Assembly: GCA_964395715.1 (NCBI GenBank)
Contig: CAYNAU010000004.1
Span: forward strand, 186,001-250,000
Origin: Porticoccus sp964395715
GTDB taxonomy: Bacteria > Pseudomonadota > Gammaproteobacteria > Pseudomonadales > Porticoccaceae
DNA: 64,000 bases
Direction of reading: 5' to 3'
Below the pieces are notes generated by a model that searched no databases, was not told where the DNA came from, and saw only the letters and a program-made list of their open reading frames with translations. Both the position numbers and the translations under genes were made by a program. Shown here piece after piece: positions 35,676-45,300 of the stretch (position 1 is its first letter; each line of letters begins with the position of its first letter).

Positions 35676-36269
35676 ATGACGACCACCCAGATCCCCCTGT
35701 TTCCCCTGTTACAACCACTGTTTCCGGGCACACGCCTCAATTTGCAGATATTTGAGCAGCGCTACCTGCGCATGATTACCGAGTGCCTGAAAACAGACGG
35801 GACCTTCGGCGTTGTGCCCATTCTGGAAGGTGGAGAAGTCGGCGCTACTCCTCAGGTGCACCCCTGGGGCGTCACTGCCAGCATCATCGACTGGAACCAA
35901 CTGGACAACGGTCTGCTCGGTATCACCATTGAGGGCGATCGACGCTTCCAACTGCTCAGCAGCAGTATCGAAAATGACGGGCTGGTGGTGGGCAAAGTCA
36001 GTTTCTGCCCCGATGAAGCCAGCGTACCACTGGATGAAGACAGTGAAGACCTGCAGGAACTGCTCTCCGATCTGGCAAAAGAGTTCTATCCGGCCCATGC
36101 CCAGTGGCAGCCCCCGGAGGACAGCAACGCCCTTGGTTGGCAGCTGGCGCAACTACTGCCGGTGGAACCGGTGCTACCCATGAGCCTGCTGGAGGTCGAC
36201 GACCCTTTGCTGCGTCTGGAGCGCATCCGCGATTGGCTGGATACCATCACCCAGGGCCAGCTGAGCTGA
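35676..36269 (+). CDS. LON peptidase substrate-binding (LonN) domain protein
   Basis: The 197-residue product is a stand-alone Lon N-terminal-like domain: IPLFPLLQPLFPGTRLNLQIFEQRYLRM is the family's opening, followed by GTFGVVPI and the GDRRFQLLS segment. It lacks ATPase and peptidase domains. Such proteins are widely distributed; the role is not established. It ends 1 bp before the convergent sirtuin gene. Confidence 0.9.
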   Translation: MTTTQIPLFPLLQPLFPGTRLNLQIFEQRYLRMITECLKTDGTFGVVPILEGGEVGATPQVHPWGVTASIIDWNQLDNGLLGITIEGDRRFQLLSSSIENDGLVVGKVSFCPDEASVPLDEDSEDLQELLSDLAKEFYPAHAQWQPPEDSNALGWQLAQLLPVEPVLPMSLLEVDDPLLRLERIRDWLDTITQGQLS

Positions 36270-36270
36270 T

Positions 36271-37110
36271 TTAACCGCAGCCTTTCATCGCCGCCACTAA
36301 TGTCGGCAGCAAAGCATCACAGGGCATATCCACCTTCAGTGACAACATGTCATCTGCTCGGGTGGTTCCCTGGTTAATCGCCACAATCGGTTTTTGCTGT
36401 TCTTCGGCCCACCGGCAAAAACGAAAACCGGAGTAGATCATCAGCGAGGACCCCACCACCAGTAGCGCATCGGACTGCTGCATCGCTTCAGCCGCCCTGG
36501 CCACCACCTGCGATGGCACAGAGCCCCCGAAAAACACTGCATTCGGTTTCAGTATCCCGCCACACTGCTCGCAATCACGCACCCGCAGGCGGCTAAAATC
36601 CAGATCATCGACGTTGGCGTCGCCATCCGGACCGATAGCCCCTGCCTGTATGGCGAATTCCGGGTTGTGTTGCTCCAGCCATTGCTGAATATGCTCGCGG
36701 TGGGTCTCCTTGCCACAAGTCTGGCAGCTGACCCGGTCAATGCGACCGTGCAGATCAATCACCTCACGGCTTCCCGCGCGCTGGTGCAAACCGTCAACAT
36801 TCTGCGTCACCAGGGACTGCACATAGCCCAGTTGCTCCAGCTCTGCCAGGGCAAAATGGGACTTACTGGGATGCGCATCGCGCATAAAACGCCAGCCCAC
36901 CATGTTGCGGGCCCAGAAGCGCTGCCGGGTCAACGGGTCGGCCAGAAAATCTGCATGTTGCACCGGGGGTTTGCGCTGCCACTGGCCGTTGCTGTCGCGG
37001 TAGGTGGGCACACCGACTGCAGCACTGATCCCCGCCCCGGTTAGCACCAGCAGACGCGGGTGGCCAAGTACAAATTCCTGCAATTGCCGACATGCATAAT
37101 CAGTGTCCAT
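36271..37110 (-). CDS. Sirtuin-type NAD-dependent protein deacetylase/deacylase
   Basis: The 279-residue product has the Sir2 NAD-binding motifs LTGAGISAAVGVPTYRD and TQNVDGLHQRAG, the catalytic histidine in DLHGRI, and the four-cysteine zinc site CQTC...CEQCGGI. GSSLMIYSGF closes the NAD pocket. The class resembles class II (SIRT4-like) bacterial sirtuins. It removes acyl groups from lysine. I use the ATG at 37110; upstream codons are possible but lack family sequence. No acetyltransferase gene is adjacent. Confidence 0.9.
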   Translation of the reverse strand: MDTDYACRQLQEFVLGHPRLLVLTGAGISAAVGVPTYRDSNGQWQRKPPVQHADFLADPLTRQRFWARNMVGWRFMRDAHPSKSHFALAELEQLGYVQSLVTQNVDGLHQRAGSREVIDLHGRIDRVSCQTCGKETHREHIQQWLEQHNPEFAIQAGAIGPDGDANVDDLDFSRLRVRDCEQCGGILKPNAVFFGGSVPSQVVARAAEAMQQSDALLVVGSSLMIYSGFRFCRWAEEQQKPIVAINQGTTRADDMLSLKVDMPCDALLPTLVAAMKGCG

Positions 37111-37229
37111 GGCGGGAGATTGTGCACCCGGGAGGACACAGCGGCAATGGCCGCACCCTGCCACACAAGCGGTCTCGATATCCAAAAAAATTGTCTATAA
37201 ATAATCAGGACTTATCGATATTGCGACGA

Positions 37230-37235
37230 TATAAT
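37230..37235 (+). promoter_or_regulatory. -10 element upstream of proA
   Basis: A perfect TATAAT lies 34 bp before the proA start. No convincing -35 hexamer is at 16-18 bp, so it may be a weak or regulated promoter. Confidence 0.4.
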
Positions 37236-37269
37236 GCGCGGTCCTGAAATCACTACCTGTACAGAAAGC

Positions 37270-38523
37270 ATGAATATCACGTCTTACATGACTGAGCTGG
37301 GCCAACAGGCCAGGGCCGCCGCCCGGCTGATTGCTATCGCCAACAGCGACACCAAAAATGCCGCACTGCTGGCCATTGCCAGTGCCATTGACAGTCACCG
37401 CAACGAACTGCTCGCTGCCAACGCCAAAGATATGGAAAACGGCAGCGCCAATGGCCTGGATGCTGCCCTGCTGGACCGGCTGGAATTGAATGAAGCCCGT
37501 ATCAACGCCATGATTGAGGGACTGAAACAGGTGGCCGAGTTACCCGATCCGGTCGGCGTGATCAGTGACCGCCAGGTACGTCCCAGCGGCATTGAGCTGG
37601 CAAAAATGCGCGTGCCTCTGGGCGTCGTGGGCATCATTTACGAATCCCGTCCCAATGTGACCGTGGACGCCGCTAGCCTGTGCCTGAAATCCGGCAATGC
37701 CACCATCCTGCGCGGCGGCAGCGAAGCCATACATTCCAACCAGGCCATTGCCCGCTGCATCAAACAGGGGCTGGCGGAGAGCGGATTGCCGGAAGCGACC
37801 GTACAGATTATTGAAACCACTGACCGTGCCGCGGTGGGCGAACTGATTACCATGACTGAGTATGTCGATGTCATCGTACCCCGCGGCGGTAAAAGCCTCA
37901 TTGAGCGCATTAGCCGTGAAGCCCGCGTGCCGGTGATCAAGCACCTGGACGGCATCTGCCACGTCTATATCGACGACAAGGCCGACCTGGATATGGCTTT
38001 CAATATCGCATTGAACGCCAAAACCCATCGCTACGGTGTGTGTAATGCCATGGAAACCCTGCTGGTTGCCGAGGCTGTTGCCCCCGACATTCTGCCCCGG
38101 CTGGCGGACGCCTATCGCGCCAAGGGCGTGGAGTTGCGCGGTTGTGAGAAAACCCGTGCCATCATCGATTGCGAAGCGGCCACTGAGGAAGATTGGCAGA
38201 CGGAATACCTGGCACCTATCCTTTCCATTAAGGTGGTGGCAGACATGGACGAAGCGATGGATCATATAGCCAGTTACGGCTCTCATCACACGGAAGCCAT
38301 TGTGACCAATGACGAAGCTCGCAGCCGCCGATTTGTTACGGAAGTGGATTCCAGCTCGGTGATGATCAACGCTTCAACCCGGTTTGCCGATGGCTTTGAA
38401 TATGGACTAGGCGCCGAGATCGGGATCTCCACCGACAAAATTCACGCCCGCGGCCCTGTTGGCCTCGAAGGTCTCACCTCACAGAAGTGGGTCGTTTATG
38501 GCCACGGTGAAATTCGCCAGTAG
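37270..38523 (+). CDS. proA: Gamma-glutamyl phosphate reductase
   Basis: The 417-residue product has the same length as E. coli ProA and catalyses the NADPH reduction of glutamyl-5-phosphate in proline synthesis. Landmarks are GVVGIIYESRPNVTVDAASLCLKS, RGGSEAIHSN, the catalytic cysteine in YGVCNAMETLL (position about 270), and HHTEAIVT near the C-terminus. The start at 37270 is preceded by GAAAG. It begins the proA-nadD-rsfS-rlmH run; proB is not in the window. Confidence 0.98.
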   Translation: MNITSYMTELGQQARAAARLIAIANSDTKNAALLAIASAIDSHRNELLAANAKDMENGSANGLDAALLDRLELNEARINAMIEGLKQVAELPDPVGVISDRQVRPSGIELAKMRVPLGVVGIIYESRPNVTVDAASLCLKSGNATILRGGSEAIHSNQAIARCIKQGLAESGLPEATVQIIETTDRAAVGELITMTEYVDVIVPRGGKSLIERISREARVPVIKHLDGICHVYIDDKADLDMAFNIALNAKTHRYGVCNAMETLLVAEAVAPDILPRLADAYRAKGVELRGCEKTRAIIDCEAATEEDWQTEYLAPILSIKVVADMDEAMDHIASYGSHHTEAIVTNDEARSRRFVTEVDSSSVMINASTRFADGFEYGLGAEIGISTDKIHARGPVGLEGLTSQKWVVYGHGEIRQ

Positions 38524-38535
38524 CGAGATAAATTC

Positions 38536-39201
38536 TTGAACGATCTATCACCCGAACTTCAGGATACTGGCATCGGTATCTTTGGCGGCACCTTTGACCC
38601 GGTACACATCGGTCATCTGCGTACGGCCCTGGAATTAAAGTGCGCGCTGGGACTGGCCGAAATGCGTATGATCCCCAGCGCCCGGCCACCTCACCGGGCA
38701 CAGCCACAAACCTCTGCGGACCACCGCCTGGCCATGCTGCAGCGCGGACTGGGTGATGAGCCGGGCATGGTGGCCGACGACCGGGAGCTGCGCCGCGAGG
38801 GACCGTCCTTCACGCTGGACACCCTGCTGGAAATCCGTTCAGAGGTAGGACCCGACACCCCCCTGTGCCTGTGTATCGGCATGGATGCCCTGGGTGAACT
38901 CAACACCTGGCACCGCTGGGGGGAAATTATGGGGCTGGCCCACCTTGTGGTGGCAGCGCGCCCGGGGTGGCATTTGCCGACAGAGGGAAAACTGTTGGAG
39001 TTTGTGCATGATCACCGGGTGCAGGAACCCGCATCGTGGAAAAACAGCCCCGCCGGCAAATTACTGATCGTTGAAATGACCCTGCTGCCCATCTCCGCCA
39101 CCGGCATACGTCAGGCGCGGGCACGGGGGGAATCTATCCGTTATCTGGTACCGGACAGCGTGATTGAGTACATTAACCAGAACCAGCTGTACAACACATA
39201 G
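38536..39201 (+). CDS. nadD: Nicotinate-nucleotide adenylyltransferase
   Basis: The 221-residue product has the adenylyltransferase motifs GIFGGTFDPVHIGHLRTAL (with HxGH), CIGMDALGELNTWHRW and the C-terminal ISATGIRQARARG (SxTxxR). It makes nicotinic acid adenine dinucleotide in NAD synthesis. It starts with TTG at 38536, 12 bp after proA, and rsfS follows 7 bp later. Confidence 0.97.
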   Translation: MNDLSPELQDTGIGIFGGTFDPVHIGHLRTALELKCALGLAEMRMIPSARPPHRAQPQTSADHRLAMLQRGLGDEPGMVADDRELRREGPSFTLDTLLEIRSEVGPDTPLCLCIGMDALGELNTWHRWGEIMGLAHLVVAARPGWHLPTEGKLLEFVHDHRVQEPASWKNSPAGKLLIVEMTLLPISATGIRQARARGESIRYLVPDSVIEYINQNQLYNT

Positions 39202-39208
39202 GTATTGA

Positions 39209-39562
39209 ATGAGTAATGAACTGATCGACATCGTGATAGATGCTCTGGAAAGCGTAAAAGGTAAGGATATCGTCACACTGGATGTCAGCGAACTCACGGA
39301 TGTCATGGACCACATTGTCGTCGCCAGTGGTACATCCAACCGCCAGGTCAAAGCTCTGGCCGACAACGTGGTGGAAGAAGGCAAAAAAGCTGGCTTCCGA
39401 CCCATTGGCGTAGAGGGAATGGACACCTCGGAATGGGTGCTGGTGGACTACGGCGACCTGGTTGTGCACGTGATGCTGCCCGCCACCCGCCAGTTTTACG
39501 ACCTGGAAAAACTCTGGTCTGTCCGCCCGGACGACCTCAGGGCCGGCGGTCACGAGGAATAA
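39209..39562 (+). CDS. rsfS: Ribosomal silencing factor RsfS
   Basis: The 117-residue product (Iojap family) binds uL14 and blocks 50S-30S joining in stationary phase. Typical segments are DIVTLDVSELTDVMDHIVVASGTSNRQVKALADNV and WVLVDYGDLVVHVMLPATRQFYDLEKLW. Order nadD-rsfS-rlmH is conserved in gammaproteobacteria. Confidence 0.98.
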   Translation: MSNELIDIVIDALESVKGKDIVTLDVSELTDVMDHIVVASGTSNRQVKALADNVVEEGKKAGFRPIGVEGMDTSEWVLVDYGDLVVHVMLPATRQFYDLEKLWSVRPDDLRAGGHEE

Positions 39563-39569
39563 TTTCCCC

Positions 39570-40037
39570 ATGCGGCTGAGAGTGCTTGCCGTGGGCACCA
39601 AAATGCCCGACTGGGTTTACACCGGGTGCAGGGAGTACCTCAAGCGACTGCCACCTGAACTCAATGTCGAATTTGTAGAGTTGCCCCTGGGGCAGCGCGG
39701 CAAGGGCGCCGATATCCAGCGCGCCATCACCCGCGAAGGTGAGGCCATGCTCAAGGCTATTGGCGATCACGACCACGTCATTGCTCTGGATGTGAAAGGT
39801 AAGCCCTGGGGCACAGAAGATCTGGCAGAAAGGTTGCAGCAATGGCAGCTGTCCGGCGACAACTTCAGCCTGTTGATTGGCGGCCCCGACGGCCTCGCCC
39901 CGGAATGCCTGGCCCGGGCGAACAGTCGCTGGTCACTGTCCGCCCTGACCCTGCCACACCCGCTGGTGCGCATTGTGCTTGCCGAACAGCTTTACCGCGC
40001 CTGGAGCATTAATGCCGGGCACCCCTACCATCGCTAG
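39570..40037 (+). CDS. rlmH: 23S rRNA pseudouridine1915 N3-methyltransferase
   Basis: The 155-residue SPOUT-family product methylates pseudouridine 1915 of 23S rRNA. It has the N-terminal RLRVLAVGTKMP, the SAM-binding LLIGGPDGLAPE and the C-terminal SLSALTLPHPLVRIVLAEQLYRAWSI knot region. Length equals the E. coli protein (155). It is the last gene of the run starting at proA. Confidence 0.98.
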   Translation: MRLRVLAVGTKMPDWVYTGCREYLKRLPPELNVEFVELPLGQRGKGADIQRAITREGEAMLKAIGDHDHVIALDVKGKPWGTEDLAERLQQWQLSGDNFSLLIGGPDGLAPECLARANSRWSLSALTLPHPLVRIVLAEQLYRAWSINAGHPYHR

Positions 40038-40053
40038 TACCTGTTTGCGCGAC

Positions 40054-40320
40054 CTATAACGACGCCCATAACAGCAACATGGCGAGCAGTACCGCTACCG
40101 CCCAGAAAGCTACCGCCTTGTCTATACGCCGACTGGTACGCCACGAATTGACCAGCCCGATCAGGCTGACGATGCCGAGCGCCAGTCCCCCTATTCGGGA
40201 AACACCAGCGGCGATATCCGCACCACCAGCCATAGCGTAGTAACCCACGCAGGCAATCAGTGGCACCATCAGAATGACCGCTATTTTCAACAGGTTTTCC
40301 AGCCACACTGACCGGCTCAT
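40054..40320 (-). CDS. Hypothetical small membrane protein
   Basis: The 88-residue product has three predicted hydrophobic segments (about 10-28, 40-56 and 68-86) and no motif I recognise. It starts 4 bp inside the end of the pyroglutamyl peptidase gene (ATGA overlap), which indicates translational coupling. Convergent with rlmH. Confidence 0.55.
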   Translation of the reverse strand: MSRSVWLENLLKIAVILMVPLIACVGYYAMAGGADIAAGVSRIGGLALGIVSLIGLVNSWRTSRRIDKAVAFWAVAVLLAMLLLWASL

Positions 40321-40961
40321 AAGGAGACCTCAGGGGTCGGCTGTAACAATGCCAACAATATTTCCACAAGGGCTGCGCGAGTCATTTCCAGAGGCATAAA
40401 CGGACTCTCGGGCCACTGACTTCGGAGCTGTTGTGGCAGCGGCGGAATATGCACAAAACCACAATCGGGTGCGGACTCATTCTGCTGCCCACGGCGCAGG
40501 GCCAGGTAAAGAAGCTGATTACACAGGTGATTGCCGGCATGATTCGACAGCGCCGCCGGAATGCCCCGGGCGTTAAGCCCCTCCACCATACGTGCCTGGT
40601 TTGGCAGCGTACTCCAACAAGCTGCCGGGCCGGAAGGTTCTATCCTTTCGCCGCGGGGTTGCATATTCATGGCATCGGCTGACTCGAAATCCAGAAGATT
40701 GGTGGCCAGTCGCTCCAGCTCAATACGATTGCGACCACGGGCCTGGCCGGTGAAGACACCGTAGCGAGGGCGGCAGGTTTCCAGTTCCGCCGCCAGGGCA
40801 TCCCCAATATCGCGACTGCTTAACGGTAGAATGGCAAAGTGGAGTTTGCTGCGCCAGGGTGTCAGCTCGGGAGGCAGGTCGTCCCGCAGAGAGTCAACCA
40901 GTGCCTGGGAGGCGTTGACAGCTTCACAGCCGCGATCAAACCCTGTCACCAGTATCGACAT
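40317..40961 (-). CDS. pcp: Pyroglutamyl-peptidase I-like cysteine peptidase
   Basis: The 214-residue product matches the C15 family: VTGFDRGCEAVNASQALVD, the glutamate region GQARGRNRIELERLATNLLDF, the catalytic cysteine in SNHAGNHLCNQLLYLAL, and a histidine in VHIPPLPQQ. It removes N-terminal pyroglutamate. The surrounding residues differ from the E. coli active-site consensus (SYTAGxFVCN), so activity is not assured. Located after msrB on the same strand with a 34-bp gap. Confidence 0.85.
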   Translation of the reverse strand: MSILVTGFDRGCEAVNASQALVDSLRDDLPPELTPWRSKLHFAILPLSSRDIGDALAAELETCRPRYGVFTGQARGRNRIELERLATNLLDFESADAMNMQPRGERIEPSGPAACWSTLPNQARMVEGLNARGIPAALSNHAGNHLCNQLLYLALRRGQQNESAPDCGFVHIPPLPQQLRSQWPESPFMPLEMTRAALVEILLALLQPTPEVSL

Positions 40962-40995
40962 AAGCGTCAGCCAACCTCAGGAAAAGCCCTGCCGG

Positions 40996-41502
40996 TTACT
41001 CCTCTTCGTCGGGCACAAAAATCAGTGCATCGGAATTAATGCAATAACGCAGGCCAGTGGGCGCCGGGCCATCGTTAAACACATGGCCGAGATGTTCGCC
41101 ACAGGCGGAAAGCACCTCGGTGCGCTTACCCAGCCAGGACCAGTCATCCTCCAGCAGGATATTTTCCTTGTCGGACACTTCCCAGAAACTGGGCCAGCCG
41201 GTGCCGGACTTGAACTTGTGTTCGGAGCGAAATACCGGAATACGGCAGCCAGCGCTGACGTAAGTGCCCTTGCGCTTGTTATTGAGCAACTCGCCGGTGA
41301 AGGCGCGCTCAGTGCCCTTGCGCCAGAGAATGTTGTATTGCTCCGGAGTCAGAAGTTGTTTCCAGATAGCTCTGGGAATGGTATCGAGATCGCGGCCTGT
41401 CTCAATCAGCTGCTTTGCCTGAGCCGCCGTCATATCTGCAGCTTGGGCGGGTAAGGCAAGAAGGGACAGTATGGCAAACAGGGCAAAGATCAGATTCTTC
41501 AT
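40996..41502 (-). CDS. msrB: Peptide-methionine (R)-S-oxide reductase, exported
   Basis: The 168-residue product has a signal peptide (first about 22 residues ending LPAQAAD) and an MsrB domain with CGEHLGHVFNDGPAPTGLRYCINSDAL, where the second motif holds the catalytic cysteine. PVFRSEHKFKSGTGWPSFW is the family's substrate region. Only one of the two usual zinc-binding cysteine pairs is evident. Being exported, it probably repairs oxidised periplasmic proteins. The long upstream open frame is not coding; the ATG at 41502 fits the signal peptide. Confidence 0.9.
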   Translation of the reverse strand: MKNLIFALFAILSLLALPAQAADMTAAQAKQLIETGRDLDTIPRAIWKQLLTPEQYNILWRKGTERAFTGELLNNKRKGTYVSAGCRIPVFRSEHKFKSGTGWPSFWEVSDKENILLEDDWSWLGKRTEVLSACGEHLGHVFNDGPAPTGLRYCINSDALIFVPDEEE

Positions 41503-41518
41503 AATAACGCTCAACGGG

Positions 41519-42361
41519 TTAATCTGAAGTTTTGACCACACTGAAGCGACGGTGTTCATGCACCGGCATTTTTTGTCTGAGCTTGCGCAAATAGTTGAGG
41601 TTAATGTCGGCGCTGACCACGCCCGGGCCCTCCGCCATATCGGACAATACCACTCCCCAGGGATCAATAATCGCCGAACCACCCCAGGTGGGGCGTTTCT
41701 CGTGGAAACGGTCGCCCATATTCGCCCCCACCACATAGCAGAGATTTTCCACCGCCCGGGCACGCAGTAACAGCTGCCAGTGCGATTCACCGGTGGCCGC
41801 GGTAAAGGCCGAGGGCACCACTAGAATCTCAGCACCCGCAGCCGCGAGGTAGCGATACAGTTCCGGAAAGCGCAGGTCGTAGCAAACCGTCAATCCCAGC
41901 TTGCCAAACGGGGTATCAACCACCACCGGTTCACTGCCGTGAGAATAGTCATCCGACTCCCGGTAACTGCCCCTGGCATCATCCACATCGACATCAAACA
42001 GGTGAATTTTCTGGTAGCAGGCCACTTCCTCGCCCTGGGCATTGACCACAAAACAGCTGGCCGCTGCACGACTATCACCGCCCTTTTCCTGATTCATTGC
42101 TACCGGAATTGTGCCGCCCACCAGCCACACGCCGTGCTGTTGAGCCATACACGCCAGAAATTGCCGTGCCGGCCCGGAGGCATCACGTTCTGCCTGAGAT
42201 ATTCCCGCAATGTCGCGGCAACCGTGATAGGCAAAATACTCGGGCAGGACCAGCAGCTCCGCCCCCTGCTCCACCGCCTGCGCGATCAATTCGGCCGCCT
42301 GCTGCAGGTTGCTTTCCAGGCTGCCACCACTGGTCATCTGTACTGCGGCAATACGGGTCAT
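41519..42361 (-). CDS. Carbon-nitrogen hydrolase (nitrilase superfamily)
   Basis: The 280-residue product has the catalytic Glu-Lys-Cys set: VLPEYFAYHG (E), YQKIHLFDVDV (K) and LGLTVCYDLRFPELYR (C). It belongs to the Nit1/Nit2-like amidase group, several of which repair deaminated glutathione. It lies 1 bp after the yhdP stop, as in many gammaproteobacterial mre-yhdP clusters. The ATG at 42361 begins MTRIAAVQM; the longer frame overlaps yhdP. Confidence 0.93.
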   Translation of the reverse strand: MTRIAAVQMTSGGSLESNLQQAAELIAQAVEQGAELLVLPEYFAYHGCRDIAGISQAERDASGPARQFLACMAQQHGVWLVGGTIPVAMNQEKGGDSRAAASCFVVNAQGEEVACYQKIHLFDVDVDDARGSYRESDDYSHGSEPVVVDTPFGKLGLTVCYDLRFPELYRYLAAAGAEILVVPSAFTAATGESHWQLLLRARAVENLCYVVGANMGDRFHEKRPTWGGSAIIDPWGVVLSDMAEGPGVVSADINLNYLRKLRQKMPVHEHRRFSVVKTSD

Positions 42362-42362
42362 T

Positions 42363-45300
42363 TTATTTGCCACCACCGTCACTGAAGATTTTTTCCACAT
42401 CCACCTCGGGGTCATCCCAGGGGCCAGTAACGTGGTAGCTGATACTCGACAATTTATCGACCTGCTTCTCGAAAATCTTGCCGGTGATATACACTCCGGC
42501 AGCGGCGGGCAGGCCACCCACCAGCGCCGCCACCCAGGGCAGGTTAGTGCCCACCGGCAAAGTCGTCACCAGAATCACATCAATCTCTTCGCGGATAAGG
42601 TTGGCGGTACCGTTCATCTTGAAACGACCGGAGGGCATTTTCACCACCAGCGGCGGATCAAAACTCATGTTGCCGGCATCAAACACCAGGCCGCCCTTCA
42701 TCTCGTCAAAGCTCATGCCTTTTTCAAACAGGTCCGAAAAATCCAGGCTCAGGCGGCGCAGCCAGTTATCGAAATTAAACAGGCTAATCAACCTGAGCAT
42801 GGCGTTGGCGGCTCCGGCGGGGGATTTAAAGAAGCGCCCTTTTTCCACCTGCAGGGACATGGCACCATTGAGCAGAGATGGCCTGATCTCCCAGGGTTTT
42901 CCGCTCCAGCCCAGGTCGGCAAAGAAGAGGGCATCTTTACTTTCCAGCGCCGCCGGCGTACCCCAGGCTTCCATGACCTCGCCCACATCTCCGGCCTGCA
43001 ACATGCCGCTGAATTGACTGTAGTGAACGCCCGCCTGTCGTTCCCACAACAGTGTGGTATCGACCTCCTCACCGCCCAGACGCAGACCTTTCAGGTTGGC
43101 ATCAATGCCCGAAAACAATACCCCGTGAGGGGTTGGCTTGGAACGGAACCTCGCATAGCCCAGGTGGGAGTCGCCCACGGAAAAATCCTGAATGGAGGCC
43201 TCCATTAGCGGGAAGCTGGCCGGATTCAAATCCGGTGCTTCAGTCTCTCCTTCGGGCGGCGAAGGCAGTACCAGTTTCTCGAGATCCAGTCTGATCGGTC
43301 GCGCAGTGTCCGTGGGCACGAGGGCCTGGCCCGCCGCTTCATTGCTGGCCAGCACCACCTGCCAGTCACCGTTCACATAGCGACCGCTGGCAACCGCCCC
43401 GGTAACGTCAAGGCCGGCCACTTCGAGGCTGGCAATGCGCCCGTCGAACAGGGTCTTAAGGGACTGTTCCGGGCTGGTTTTTTCGCCCACCAGTTCTGCA
43501 AAATAGGGCATCCACTCGGTCAGGGAGAAATGCTCCATTTCGCCGGTAATGCGGAATTGTCCCTCACCCGGCAACTCAGCATCCTCACTGTAGACAGCCA
43601 GCAAGCTGCGTCGCAACGCCCCACCGCGCATTTGCAGGTGAGCACTGACACCCCCTTCTGCCGTAACCTGAATATCCTGATGGTCACTGATGGCTACATC
43701 CACCTGTATATCCCTGGAGGCTGAAGCGACCTTGGCAAACGGTGCAGGCAAATCAATGGTTGCCCCCTGTAGCTGGCTTTTGACCTGTAACCGGATAGGC
43801 GCACCAGGGTCTATCAGTGGCACATTGAGCCGAGCATCCACATCCGTTTTACCCTGCAGAATGCGCTTGGAATCCAACTTGATAAATTCACTCAGCGCCT
43901 GCATGGCCAGTTGCCCACGACCGCTCACCTGCAAGTTATCCTTGCCTGTGGCGATATCTGCCACCAGCGGTTCACCCCAGAACTGCCCTTCGAGCCCGTT
44001 GGCATACAACCCTTTTCCATCGCGGTAGCTCAACCTGCCCCGCAGTTGGGTGAAACGGATATCGGTTTCAGGCAGACCCAGGTAGGCATCGCTCAGGTCT
44101 GCATCGACGGCGTAGGCACCTTCCGTACCATCCCGTGATAGCGGTATACGTAGATCCAGATCAATTTTAGAGGGACCGGAAATATCCCAGTTGACCACCC
44201 CCGCCACCCGTGAACGCAGCGGTGACTGCGCCAACACGGCCACCGCTTCCCCGGCATCGGCTTCCACATCCGCACTGACAAAAAGCTGTTGCCCGGTGTC
44301 TCCCGGTGTTGAGCGCAACCGTACTTCGCCGCGTTTGACACGGGTGTTGCCAAGGGTGCCTCCGACGATATCCACGTTGAGCTCACCGTTATCCAATGTC
44401 ATTGCGCTACTGAGATGTTCCAGGGGCGGCCAGTCCGGTTGAAACTGCAGCGTACCATCGGCAACCCGCAGGTAGAGTTGTATGGATCGCAGTCCTTTTT
44501 CGCCGCCTATCAGGGGTCCGCGCCAGACAAAACCCACTTCCGGAACAGCCATCTCACCCAGCGCAGCGTCGAGCCAGTCCAACAACCCCTGGTTGAGAGT
44601 GGCAGGCAGGTAGCGCTGACGGTAACGGCTATGGGTATCTCGCACCCCGACCATCAGGTACATTTCCGGCTTTAGTTCAGGTCGGCCAATGGGAATATCC
44701 AGATAGAGATGGGCATTGCCCTCACCCTCTTCTCCACCCATATCGATCCTGCCGCTGGCAATTTTCAGCCGATGGTTTTCCCCATCCCAGTGCCAGCGCA
44801 ATTGTCCCCTGAAGCTGCTGTGCTCCATGTAATCATCAAAGACTTTGGGGTAGTACAGAGCCAACCCGTCGGGGCTGTCCAGCTCCAGAAAACCGCTGGT
44901 GTTGACGGTTTCAACATAACCATTCAGTTGGCGCGCCCCCGGCGCACCGCGCCAGGGCTGGATGGTGACATCGTGCAGGTTGGCCCGCACTTTCACCTCT
45001 GGATGTTCGCCATCGAGATCGAGATCGAGATGCACTGCCCGCAAGGTACCACTGGGCTGTATATCCGACAGCATCTGTTCCAGTTTTGGCGAAGCGAGCC
45101 CGGTCTGCACCATCAGGTCGTCCACCAGTGACAGGTTAACCTGGCTCACCGCCATGGAACCCTGACCCCAGAGCGCGCCCACTTTCTGTTCATAGTTGAC
45201 CGTTAAGGGCTCAATCGCCACATCGCCCCAGTCAAAATCCAGCCCCTGCAGGCTCAGCCCCCAGCTTTCACCGGGATCAAACCAGCCGGTAATATCCGTT

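Noticed and set aside
40996..41790. 264-codon frame starting upstream of msrB
   Set aside because: The upstream part overlaps the nitrilase gene in another frame; the exported MsrB starts with its signal peptide at 41502.
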